The position numbers and the translations under genes were made by a program. Shown here piece after piece: positions 1 through 11,600 of a DNA stretch of 64,000 nt (position 1 is its first letter; each line of letters starts with the position of its first letter). The stretch is from positions 285,922 to 349,921 of the forward strand of contig JAJEKB010020143.1 in assembly GCA_022393335.1 (NCBI GenBank), given 5' to 3'. This DNA is from Macrotrachela quadricornifera. Taxonomy: Eukaryota; Rotifera; Eurotatoria; Philodinida; Philodinidae. The notes under the pieces are model-generated. The model made no database searches. It worked only from the letters and a program-made list of their open reading frames with translations, and was not told where the DNA came from.

Positions 1-40
1 AATCCCAGCTAGTTTTACTCGAATCTTAGGCCAACTTCAC

Positions 41-597
41 TTACGTTGATGATGATTTATTTAATTTATGTCCATTCAAAAATCGTTCAGCAGCTAATGA
101 TACGCAAAACGATCTTTTTATGAATGATAAACCATTGAGAACTTCTAATGTTGCACGTAGTTTTAATGGATATTCTATATTAAATATTTCATATGATCCA
201 ATTAAAGTAGCCATTGCTTCTACTTGTAAATTTGTCGAAATAAGACGATTATATTCAATAATATTAGCATAATCTTTAACTTTGTCAATTGATTGCACTT
301 GTATCATAGGATGAGCGTCAATTACTTCCTAAAATAAACAATAATAAAATAAACGATGATTACTACGTTATCATTTCACTTGTATAAGAAATTACTTACG
401 TGATTTAATAACAAATTTTTTGAATGTTTGAAACGTTTCATGATCAAATGTTCCAGAATAAAAAATGGTTGTTCTTCTAAAATAAAGAAAACATTAATAA
501 AAATAAATTACCTTCAGGAACATCTTCTTTCCGAGGATGGTCAACATATTTAATTAATATTGTACATACTGATGTTAATGTTTTAACAAGATTATTT
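41..597 (-). pseudogene. Fragment of an unidentified spliced gene
   Basis: Three exon-like blocks read on the minus strand at about 512-597, 400-476 and 41-328. They are joined by two introns with clean boundaries (GTAATT at 507-511 side, GTAAGT at 394-399, acceptors ending TTTTAG). The splice phases agree and give about 150 continuous residues ending in a stop at 41. The 5' side runs into a stop with no acceptor near 597, so the gene is truncated or decayed there. I do not recognise the family. A short stretch (LRATLEVLN) recalls the helical region ahead of the AAA domain of Lon proteases, but spacing and surrounding residues do not fit well enough to name it. Confidence 0.4.
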
Positions 598-2491
598 TAC
601 CATTATATTTTCATATAAAAATATTGATCATAAATTCAAAGACTGTATAACAAAAAAAAACATTTATTGGATGAGAATCTTTGTATTATCTAGAAGAAAA
701 AAAAGAAATGATTGCGCAATATATATAAATGATAGTCCACCAGTAAGACGGCAGTTGTACTTATTATGAGCGAATAAAGAAGACAATAGATACGATGTCG
801 AAACAAATCAAAATAAAATAAGAAGAATGTACTGAGTAGAACGAAGTGATAATATAATATAAGTAAAAGAAAAGAATGAATATAATGAAAATAAAACAGA
901 AATACATAGTAGATGAAAAAACTATCGATCTTTGAATAAAACTTCATTGAAGTTTAAAACTCATGGAAGAAAAATGTATAATTTTTTTAGATAGGGTAAA
1001 TGATTTATATTTGATTAAAAAGAAAAAATTATAGAAGATTTAACACCAATAGCTAGAATATATATATTTATTATTAAATATGAAAATTAACATATACCAA
1101 GTCATGTTTCTTTGGTTTTCAAAAAAAAATATTCCCATACATAAATAAATGAAATTTGAGTTGAGCAGATAGAAGAAACATTCTATTTTGATGCATGCTT
1201 CTCTCTTGATAATGATCTTGATTTAATATGATAAGTATTTAGAACTAAGGTGTCCTATATATGAAAATTTATTCTAATTTTATTTGAATAACTTAAAATG
1301 AACTATAAATTAAGATTCAGAAGTGAAAAGCCTTTATGTATAATCCTGGTATGAATTAAATCACAGAGCATGTCACATATTGCACGTTCAATAGAATAGT
1401 TAATTAAATGAGTTAATTTTGTAAATTGGTGAAGATGAACACGTTAAAGTTAAGAAAATGAATTTTTGCAAAATCGGAATTGGTTTTCAAGTTTTATTTA
1501 AAATCAATGTTGATTTTCTTTTTTTATAGAAAATGATTTATTTCGAAAATCAAATTGAATTTCTACAAATTCGAAAATGTTTGATTTTCGAATTTATAGA
1601 AATTCAATGAGTAAGTCATAGAACTTTAAAAATCCTTTAGCTTTGTAAGCTCGATCTTCCAATAAGTAGAATTTAAAAAGAATTTACAGTGTAATAAGAA
1701 CAGCTATGTGAGTGATGTCGATTGTTTTCTTTTTTTTTCAACGATTTTTTATTGTAGAAAAAAATTTTTTGCATTTCGGAGTAGAGGGGCATCGAGCGAA
1801 TCGAATGATGCCAAAATCAGCTAACTATCTTGAGTATTAATCAAGTAATTAGCGGTATATTTTTGAGAAATGAATTTGTTCGTATTAGGTGTCATGTTCC
1901 TAATAAGAACAACAAGCTAAAACATGTTCCTAATACGAACAGTCTATGTAAAATACATAGAAAATAAAAAGTATTAACTAAATGAGGATTTTTCACGTCT
2001 AAATTAAGAAAATTTTTTTTTTTAATTTGATATTAAAATGTTTCTTGACTCAAGAGACATTATAATCCAGCGGTTGGAGGCAAACGAAATTACCATTCGA
2101 ATTATATTTGTAAAATTAATATATATATTTTATATTGAATTTTTTTATTTTTTTTTTAAATTATTTTTCAACAAAATTTTAACTGAATGTTGTTCCATTT
2201 CTGATATATATCTTATTCCCGATATATACATCAATGATAAAACAAAAGAAATCTATAGATGTTACCCCCCACCCCCCCCCCTTGTGGTATATCCCCTGAG
2301 ATGGAAATTTTTTAGATTCAGCAGGTGCCATTGATAGCTCTAAGAAAGAGCTATCGATTTAATAAACCATTAACGTGCTACTCTACGAACTTTTGGTATG
2401 CCCTAAGTACTTTTCAGATAAACTTTATTTTATTATTCAAGATCAAATCATATTATAATATCAAAGAAAAAAGAACAGTTAAATAACTATG
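598..2491. other. AT-rich intergenic DNA
   Basis: No convincing gene. It contains a 13-base inverted repeat (1877-1889 with 1929-1941), next to a direct duplication of CATGTTCCTAATA at 1892-1904 and 1923-1935. A C-rich homopolymer tract lies at about 2265-2281. The open frames here are low-complexity Phe/Tyr/Leu readings of AT-rich sequence. Confidence 0.6.
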
Positions 2492-3169
2492 TTAATTTGT
2501 ATTTGTATTATCAACAAAAATTTTAATCAATTGTTTATTAAGATCAGTAAGAATTTCTTTTATTTTAATGATGAATTCATAATAAAATTCATAACCTTTA
2601 ACATTATGTAATTTTTGAAGAGCTTTACTAATACATGATTCTAGTAATTTATTATCTGATAAACATATAAAAGCATGATGTTCATAATAATTACAAGAAT
2701 TTTCCATAAGATTCAGTAGTTGGCCAATTGGACGAAAATCTTCACCATACTTCATTATTAATTTCTGATAACGGTGTAGAGCTGGATCACTTACTTCAGA
2801 AATTAATGGTATAGAACTGAATTGTTTTAATGATGGACAAAATTTATCTGCTTTATTAAGTGCACTTAACTCAGTACATGTATTTATAACATCAGGAAAA
2901 GTAAGATTACGATCGCGGAGTGGTGATGAAACCATAAGCGGTATTGCTTTTAATCGTTCTTCATCTCCACAACAACCGTCTATGAATTTACATATTGCAA
3001 ATGGTCGAGAATTTCGATATACAGTAGGCTTTAATGACCAAAATTGTTCGACCAATGTAAATAATTCAATAGTATCTTGATTCATTGATGTTGACAACTT
3101 AAGTGAAGATCCATTTGCGCCAACAACGAAAATCACAGAAAACAAGGCAACCAGAATTTGAGTCATCAT
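2492..3169 (-). CDS. Small secreted cysteine-containing protein, unknown family
   Basis: A single open exon of 225 residues if translation starts at the Met codon at 3167-3169. I prefer this start over the farther upstream Met at 3295 because it is followed at once by a classic signal peptide: a hydrophobic LVALFSVIFVV core and a small-residue cleavage region near residues 18-22. The mature part has eight cysteines (ICKF, GCCGDEE, NTC, FCPS, NSC, FIC, ESC), consistent with a disulphide-stabilised extracellular protein, and an Asn-Leu-Thr glycosylation site. The C-terminal third is amphipathic and Lys/Ile-rich. I see no known domain. It stands alone, with AT-rich spacers on both sides. The longer start would add about 42 hydrophobic residues and cannot be excluded. 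Confidence 0.6.
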   Translation of the reverse strand: MMTQILVALFSVIFVVGANGSSLKLSTSMNQDTIELFTLVEQFWSLKPTVYRNSRPFAICKFIDGCCGDEERLKAIPLMVSSPLRDRNLTFPDVINTCTELSALNKADKFCPSLKQFSSIPLISEVSDPALHRYQKLIMKYGEDFRPIGQLLNLMENSCNYYEHHAFICLSDNKLLESCISKALQKLHNVKGYEFYYEFIIKIKEILTDLNKQLIKIFVDNTNTN

Positions 3170-4978
3170 TAATACAGGACGTTTATATAAATATAAAATG
3201 ATATTGATTTCGTATTTACATTTAAAAAGAAGAATACATTGCACAATAACTGCAAGGGATATCATTGACGAAAAGTAAAAGAATAAAACCGGCACAAAAG
3301 CGTCTTCCCAATTAATAAATGAAAAATAAAGAAGATAAAAAAAATGTATAGAATTACTTAAGGCTTTATTTCATGAGAAGATTCAAACGATTTTATAAAT
3401 AAATATTCCATTTGATTATTCATCTAATCTTTTTCTTTAATAAAAATAATCAGAATGATTAATTTATCTCAAAATTTGCCTTAAAACTAACTAAACATTG
3501 TTACAGAATAATGAAATTCTATTGAAGACAGTGAATTGAAATAAAATACTATAGATCACGTTGCCCCTAATTCGATGATCAGTTTCACATCATTTTAGAA
3601 AAAAATGTCATATCTTTGCTCAACAATATCTGTTTGATCTAATTTTTATTTTCTGTGATAGAATGATCAATGTTCGAGATTTCTATTGAGATTTTTTCAA
3701 AATTGATTAATTGTTAATGAGTAATCATTGTTATAAAAACGCCTAATTGACATGTTTTATCGTTCTGTCGATGTCTGAATGTAATCACTTCTGCTATTTT
3801 ATTGGTCTAATTCGATGATTCCATTTATTTTGATGAAATACTCAGAAAAAAATGTTTTATCATCAAGAAATTTTTTTTCATTTTTATAGAAAAAAAATTA
3901 TTACTCGGTTCCTTAGTTTATAATATATCTTTTCATAAAATTTTTATTAATTTTGATCTTTATCTTCAATCCTTTTATTCATATTGCTTTTGTGACCATA
4001 TTAGGACACTTAAGCGCCTAATTCTATCATTACGGTTATTTCTTTGACCAAATTCGATTACTTAATAGAATAAATCTATAAAATTTAGTAGATTTTTCAG
4101 AAAAAGATATTTGTCCTACCCAAACTACAAAATCTCGTCTTAGTATTGGAACTAAAAATGTAGTATTAATGATCAGTTATTTGTAAACACAATGAGAAGT
4201 GTTTTCAACAGTTTATAAGCTTGTTTTTCTTATGAAAGAGATGAAATATGTTTTATTGATGTATCCTTGAAGATTGTAACCAGAAAAGTGTTAACCCAGG
4301 TCGAAGTGTACGGACCGGATCCGACCGGAAATCACCAGATCAGGGAAGCAGTATTCCGGGTCGGAACTCGCCGGAATTTTCCTGTCATATCCGACCGGAA
4401 ACGGTCGGGAAAGCTGTCGGAAAAAATCCGGCGAATTTTCGGCGAAATCGTTATTTTTGGAACTTGCCGTATATGTCCGGTTCCATAGTCACCATTTCCC
4501 GTACTATTCCGGCTGTTTCCTATATTCGGAAATGATACTCATATATATACCGACCATACCTGGCTGACCCGAGCTAACTTTGCAATAAACTTGTTATTAG
4601 AGTCAAAACACAGTAAGAATGATGATTAAAGTATGTCTCATATGTAACATGGGAATCATTTTAAATTTAAATCATGATGTGGTCTACCATGAATACATGT
4701 TTCTCGAACATAAATTTTCGTCTTTCGATGAACATCCACATAATATAATATGTTGGATTTAGAGATTACCTTCAAATTCACTTCTCTTTAAATCATTGCT
4801 TTTATTACTATCTTGTTTATGTTCTATGCTATTTAACATACACGATAAAGTTTTGAATACCTATCCTTTATTTGCAATTTATACTGACTATAGAAGTATA
4901 TCGTTCTTCCAAAAAAACGATGTGTGCTAATGATTCCAATTATTCACAATATAACAAGTTTCATCGTGTTTCACATTT
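3170..4978. other. Intergenic spacer with a GC-rich island
   Basis: Mostly AT-rich DNA without coding signal. About 4300-4560 stands out sharply: it is much richer in G+C than its surroundings and built of degenerate CCGGAA / TTCCGG words (for example ACCGGAAA, GCCGGAATTTTC, ATCCGGCGAATTTTCGGCG). A 73-codon frame through it is low-complexity and probably not a gene. It may be part of a repeat or mobile element unlike the host DNA. Confidence 0.5.
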
Positions 4979-7412
4979 TTAATCCTGCAGAGATTGTGCT
5001 GAAAGCTTTTCTATTATAAATGCAATATCCCACTGGATGGAGTCTGTTTGTTCCAGTTTCATGTATTGATTGAGTGCCAATTCAAAATGTTCGTTAGCTA
5101 AACTGTATTGATCTAAGTCTCTGTATATATCACCTAGATCTGAATGTTGTCTTGCCAAAAGTTTCTCTTCCTCTTCAGGGCCATTTTTTCCATATTCTCT
5201 TTCATATTTTAATTCATATTCATAAAGAATCAGCCGGTAATTTAATGCTATTTGATAGTTCTGTTTATGATTTCTATAGAGCTTAATTAAGTTTCTATAA
5301 ATATCGATTAAAGGTAAGATACCATCGAATGGATTCAAGAATTTTGTGTAATTCTCCAGAGCGAGTAAACCTTCACGAAGTGCCAGTGCCAGTTCATAAT
5401 AAGAAATAGCTTTATCAATTTCACCGATATACTCATATGAACCAGCTATTATTTGTAAAACTGACCACGTTTTAACGGTATGTAAAGGTGGATAATAGTT
5501 AAATATCTTCTCAAAATGTAATTCCCAATATTTGATATTAATTAGATGAAATTCTTTGTTTTTGTCATCCTTTAACCTAATTTTGCGTTCGTAGACACGA
5601 GCAAGTGCTTTGTACACTAGTGCGTGTTCATAATTGCTCAGAGAGAATTTTTCCGAAATAGCTAATTGAAAATATTCAATTGATTTATCGTAATTTATCT
5701 TCGCTTGTTTCCTATCGTTCATTCGAAAGTGAAGAATTTCTGCAATTTGACGATGTATTTCACCTAAATCTCTGAAACAGTTCAGCTCTTCATCTGCCAT
5801 ATAACAATCCCAGAAATTTAACGCTTTATAATAGTGAGTTAATGCTTGCTCGTAGTTTTCTTCTACGAACTGTTCATATACTGCTAGACAATGATTTTTC
5901 ATTGCTGACAACCAGGTTGTTTCCATTGGGTACATTTCAGAAAGCTCTCGAAAGATGTTTTCTAATGTAGGATAGGAAATCGAAGCAGCACGCCTTCTGT
6001 TTGCTTTTAATAGTATGGTAATGCTTCTTTTCAAAGCTTGTCTTTTGCTTAAACAATTAAATTCATTCTCATAGATGTCAAAATAATGATTGTCTAATGT
6101 GAACTTAAATATCCAAACATGTTCTTCTGCATTGTAATGAATATTTTCTCGATTAAAGCGAAAACTTGTTCCTATCATAAATAGAGTTTCTTCTTCGCTA
6201 TTAAAATAACTTAAATGTGAAATATTAGCAAATGGTCGACGAGAAAATGAATCTTCATCCTGACGGCAGATTGAGATATCAAACTCAAATAAAACACTTT
6301 GTTCACTATTTTTATCATCCGGATCTGCGTTAGGATTGACGTACACTAGTGCGAGTGAACGATCTGATGTTGTTGAAAATAGACTAGTATTGATAATTTT
6401 CGGATCTAATGGGGCAAGTGGATGTAGCTGTCCGCGAATTTCTGATGCTGAAATTGTCTGTCCTCTGTACAACGTTAATTTGGTCTCTAATCCTCGTGAC
6501 TTCGCTCCTTGATACTCGCGTTGTAGTTGTTGATGTAGATCTTGAATAAAGAACCCAAAGAGAAACATGAGTGGAATATTTTGCTGTCGTAACACACGAT
6601 TGAGTACACTGTAAAGGAATGTTTCGCGAGTGTACCAATTAATCACATTGTCACTGTTGTAATTCAGTTCAAAATCATGAAGCATTCGTAATTTTGTTTC
6701 ATCTCCTTTGTAAAAAGCTTTCATTGTTTCAACAAAACGTTGGCAACAATCCGAAGGATAAGGTAAATAAATCCAGAAATCAATGAAACTAGCTAATGAA
6801 TTGGATTCCTCCAAACTTTTGTCGTGCAATTTGTTGTTGATCCAGGAAATGTCAAAACCTTCTCTGGCACGTTTCAAGTAAAATTGAACGTCCTGGGATA
6901 GATCAGCTAATAACTGATCAATGTTCAGATAAATTGACTTGACCTGAAACGATACGGTTATATTGATGCAGAAAGCGCAAAACTTGACTTAGATCTGTTT
7001 ATCATATCGATCTAATGAAAATTACCTTTTTATATTTTGAAATCCATTCGTGTTGTGGTCGCTGTGAACTCAGTTGTATGGTAGTCGTTTTGTTTGAATT
7101 GTCTGCACATGTGTAAACATAGACAAGATAAAGACTTTGACAATGATGAATTTGTGGAATTAAACTTCGTAGGTATTCTTCTGAACACACTAAGAACGTA
7201 ACAGTGTTATCTGTGCGTTCAATATAAGTTTGACAGCCGTTAATGTCGCTGAATAAACGCACATAATTGACGATATTCTGTAACGACTGCAGTGATACTG
7301 TATCGTTATTATCACATAGCCATACCAATTGATGTGATTCAAGGTTAGTTGTTTCTCGATTGATTATCAATTGAGGACGATGATTTCCCGATGATTGTGT
7401 TGTCGTGCTCAT
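4979..7412 (-). CDS. Arginine ADP-ribosyltransferase fused to TPR repeats
   Basis: Two exons, 7026-7412 and 4979-6943, with an 82-nt intron (donor GTAATT, acceptor TTTCAG, phase 0), give 783 residues. The first ~150 residues form a domain shared with the ART gene at 53562. The catalytic domain follows, with the R-S-E signature of NAD:arginine mono-ADP-ribosyltransferases: YRGQ (Arg near residue 289), STTSD (about 319-323) and a SEEETLF ExE motif (Glu 379/381). From about residue 450 to the end there are TPR-like helical pairs (A..Y..AL..), probably for partner binding. Family knowledge says such enzymes transfer ADP-ribose from NAD to arginine, and that ART-TPR proteins are expanded in bdelloids. 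The target is unknown. All catalytic residues are present and no break is seen, so the gene looks intact. No signal peptide is evident, so it is probably intracellular. Confidence 0.85.
6944..7025 (-). other. Intron of the ART-TPR gene
   Basis: An 82-nt GT-AG intron. Splicing restores a continuous frame (KYKK to VKSIYLN) between the N-terminal domain and the rest of the protein. Without it the first exon would stop shortly after the donor. Confidence 0.8.
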
Positions 7413-7713
7413 ACAAAAAGTTCTACAATCGATGTCTGCTTTGTTATTTTGACTTTCTTATTTCACTTTCGTCCTTCTACTTATGAAATAAATCTTATCT
7501 CATAATCAATATTGACCTTGTAAAGCAGAGAACGAAAGTAATATTATACACCTGTTTATGGTTACCTATTCTTTTTCATTATTCAGTGTCAGGCAAATAT
7601 CTATGAAGACAAGTATTCGAAAGTTTTTATTTACCGTAGTACTGCTAATCCTATTTTAGGTATGATATGATTAGTTTGTAATAAGAAAAAATCTACCAAA
7701 ATATGTATAGTAA

Positions 7714-8292
7714 CCCTTTCGAGGCGATAAGACCCGCTGGTGGGTCTCACTTTGTATTTAATATCTCAATCTCTGAATGAGTTTTATTAAAAAACAGAAC
7801 ATACCTTAAGATGCAGCGCGAAAAGCTCTACAATCCCCATAATAAGGCTTGTTTTAATTATATAATTCTTGTTTTCAAAAACAGTAAAACTCTGTGTGAC
7901 TAGTTTTCGAGGTTGGGAAACAATCATTTTTTTCTATACGACTGTAAAATTTCATTTTTCTTATTTCATCTTTTTATCACTTAATATGACTTCGTAAGGA
8001 AAAATCGAATATACTACAAGATGCCACGTGAAGAACTCTATAATCTACATCGTAAAACCTATTTTTCAATTATGTACAAATCTAGACGTAAAATACTATA
8101 GTCTCAAAGTGACCTCAAAGTTTGGTCACACAAGTATTGCGTTTTCTTGAAAACAAAAAATACACAATTGAAATAGGTTTTACAGTGTAGATTGTAGAGC
8201 TTTTCACGCCGCATCTTGTAGTATATTTTGTTTTCTAATAAAACGTATTGAGAAATGTAATTTCCTATGAAAATCGAATCGCCGCGAAAGGG
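7714..8292. mobile_element. piggyBac-like MITE (579 bp)
   Basis: The ends are inverted copies, CCCTTTCGAGGCGAT on the left (7714-7728) and CCCTTTCGCGGCGAT on the right (read on the minus strand, 8278-8292), matching at 14 of 15 positions. The right end abuts TTAA (8293-8296) and the left abuts GTAA (7710-7713). CCCTTT termini at TTAA targets are characteristic of piggyBac transposons. The left end continues with GACCCGCTGGTGGGTC, a short palindrome. The interior has no transposase but carries three copies of a roughly 65-bp motif around AGATGCRGCGYGAAAAGCTC: forward near 7797 and 8008, inverted near 8156-8232. Non-autonomous and old. Confidence 0.75.
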
Positions 8293-8686
8293 TTAATCAT
8301 TTACCAATATACATGTATATAAGTTCTAAACTTTTACGTAGTTTTTATTATAACATAAAAGTAGTCTTCATGATTTTCAGTTATTTATAATTTGATCATA
8401 ATAATCAATAATATTGAAATAGTGAACACAAATATGATAAATAAAATAAAACTTTGACAAAGTCTTTATTGAAGATCAAAATAAATATAAAAGATTAATT
8501 GATATACTTATATTAATTTAATTATTATAAAACAATTTAAAAATTCGATTTTACTTATGCATGTTTATTTTTCGAAATTTTCTGAAGTAAAAAATGAAAA
8601 ACTTTTAATCCAAGGATTTTTATATAATTATAAAAAGAAATTTTAAAAAGCTTAAATAATAATTAATGGAATAAATTATTTATATT
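8293..8686. other. AT-rich spacer downstream of the giant gene
   Basis: About 390 bp of AT-rich DNA between the MITE and the stop codon of the giant minus-strand gene. It would include that gene's 3' UTR. Possible AATAAA signals occur on the minus strand in the TTTATT-rich stretches, but none can be singled out. Confidence 0.4.
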
Positions 8687-11600
8687 TTATGGTTTTTTAT
8701 TTTTGTTTTTCTTCTTCGATTTCAAACGTTTTTCAATTCCTAAAAGCCAACAACTAACATTAACAATATAACGTGCTGTGCCTGCTGAATCCCAATTGAT
8801 ATATAATTTTGTAAAACCACAATCTAAACACAGTCGTCCTTCATTTGATGTGATTGGTGGATCATAGACAGCAATACTGCTATTACCATCAGTGGCTGTT
8901 GCTATAGTAACGAATACATTACGACTTGCTGGTGTTGAATAGACTGGATGACATATGGTAATACCTTCGAATAAATTTGCTATTCCAGTAAAAATTTCAT
9001 GTTGACCAAAATGTCCACTTTGCAGATGAGCGTTTTCTTTGTATGCCAATGTTTTATTGCCATGATAGTCACCTTCAACAGTGATTCCAAATTTTGTTTT
9101 AAGAAATTCAGATGCATGACACACATAAGGTGTATTGTCAGCAAATAAAAACATAGCACCACCAGATGAATGAAATGTTGTTAAAGCTGAAATGAAAGTT
9201 GAATTTTGAATTTTATTTGTACTTATTATCCAAGCAATTTGATAACGATTTGAAGCAAGTTCTGCTATACACTCATTTTCAGTTTTGACATGTTTTACTT
9301 GAAAGCCTTTGACTTTCAGTGCATTAATTGGTATCTGCATAGCTGCGTCATTGAACTGTGCATCAGTATAGAATTGTGCAATTAGAATACTAAATTCACT
9401 AAATGCACCATCTCGACCCAAATCATAAGTTCTTCCTGTTGGATTACCATATTGATCATATCCACTGGCATCGGTAATATTACTTTTACCTGCAGATTCA
9501 TTATAAAAGCTAGTTACTAAATCTTCTTCATCAGATTCTTCTTCTTCAGGTGACCATATATAAGAAGAATTTTGATTCGATGTATATGATTGGTTTTGAG
9601 ATCTTGTTTGAGGAACAGTATGATAAGATTGTGATGAATGAATATTATGTTGATGAGATGATTTTTGAGGATTTTGTGGTTGAGAAGTAGGTTTTGAAGT
9701 TGATTTACTTTTTGTCATAGTTGGAATAATTGGTAATTGAGTGATTTTTTCACCATGAAAATATTTCTTTCGATGTTCAAAAGTTGTATTTGGACATTGT
9801 TGTTGATCTCGACATGGATATAAATAATCAGATAAATCAGTATGTCGATAAGCAGAACGATGATTAGGATCTATTATTTGTTTACAATTTTTATCATAAT
9901 GACATTTTGATACATCATGTTTGTAATGTGTAAATTGTAAACAATGAGGTTTAGTATTAATATCTCGACATAATTCAGAATAAAGACATGGATGTGAACA
10001 TTTTTTATTATGCTTTTCAGATTTTTCCGTAGAGTATTGTTTAAGACAGTATATTGAATCTCTACATGGTGATAAATATTTGATTTGTTCAAATTCTTCT
10101 GATTGATCATTGTCATCATCATCGTCATCATCATCGTTATCTGATGATCTTTTTTTAGAATTATCCCACAATTTACCTTTAATCCACTGAAATGGTTGGC
10201 CGAAAAACGATGCAGATTGTTGATCATCTTTATCTTCATCAGTCGTTGTGGATGCTATTTCAGTAATGTGTAAGGATTCGTCATTGCTATCATTTGGATG
10301 ATTAATAAATGTTTTATCAAATTTTGGATGAGCTTCAATAATTAATTCATGACTAATAACTAAATTACGTATCGAAACACTTTGTCGTCCCGCACTAATA
10401 TGAATATAATCAAGTAATGATAAATTTAATTCATTTTTATTAAATGTATATTTTAATATTGTATGATTATAAATACCATTTACACCTGCATTCATTAATG
10501 ATACTTGTCCTTTTTCAGGATTTAATTTTAAACAATAAAGAATATAATCATCAGGATTACAACCTTTATGAAATGTATTTGATCCTACTTTAAAATGTTG
10601 TCCTTCAAGAATAATTTGATGTGATGTTGGTGATGAATGATTTATATATGTATAACGTTCATTATAATTTGGTTCATTACGTGTATTTGTGACAAATGGA
10701 GCAATATAACATGTCAAATAAACAAGATCTTTTTGAACCTTTCCAAATTCGATGATTTCATTAGTTAGTATTAACATAAAATCTCCTCGTAATGCTTTCC
10801 AATAAATATAAATACTATCATTAGATGTAGTAGTTTTATGAGATCGATTTAAATATTGATTATATGATTGTGTAATAGTCAAAGGATTTACAATAAAATG
10901 TTCAAAATTTGTTGGTGGTACTGTTATTGTCATACCAAATGAAGTTAATAGTTGAGAAGTTGATAAATTTGAATGTTGTTCTTGCTGTTTTTGAATTAAT
11001 TTTATTATTCGATCAAGAAGAAAGTTTTCATATTCTTTTCGTGAGTCATCTGGTTTGCTAAATGCCATGGAATCAATCTTAAGATCTACTATATGTTTTG
11101 TCAATGTTAAATTATGTGGAAATAAATCTTGAGCATTTTTTTTAGCTTCTGATGAAAGTGATTCAAAGACATTTTTTGGCATATATATATGTTCAATATA
11201 ACTTAAAGGTATAAGTTGTGGTAAATGAGCTTCTATAACTTGATGTCCATCAACATGTTTCCACCGATGTATAATACTACCAAGATCAACATTCATTGTT
11301 TGTTTTTGCATTCCTGTTATAGCCATAAGTTCTAAAGCAGCAGCATGATCATAACCAGGTACTGAACAATGAAGTTTCGTTGAATTAAATTGTTTAACAT
11401 GACCAATTTCGGAGCCTGAATCACTGATCCATGGACGACATTTATAAGTTTTCTCTGCATACATAGTAGCAGCTTGCATTGTAAAATTTGAATCAGGATG
11501 TAACATAATATCTCGTTTGAAGATAATAACAATATCACCATAATATTGAGCAGAATGTGGACCAAGTATACTGAACACTTGTTCATTTGTTCTAAACATA

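Noticed and set aside
41..328. Lon protease assignment
   Set aside because: Only a short LRATLEVLN-like match; spacing and neighbouring residues do not follow Lon.
690..947. 85-codon minus-strand frame rich in Phe and Tyr
   Set aside because: Low-complexity reading of AT-rich DNA, with no domain, no splice partners and no coding composition.
2038..2334. 98-codon plus-strand frame with a polyproline run
   Set aside because: The prolines come from a C homopolymer, and the rest is Phe/Ile low complexity. Not a gene.
4267..4488. 73-codon frame across the GC-rich island
   Set aside because: Arises from CCGGAA repetition, with a non-ATG start and no protein similarity.
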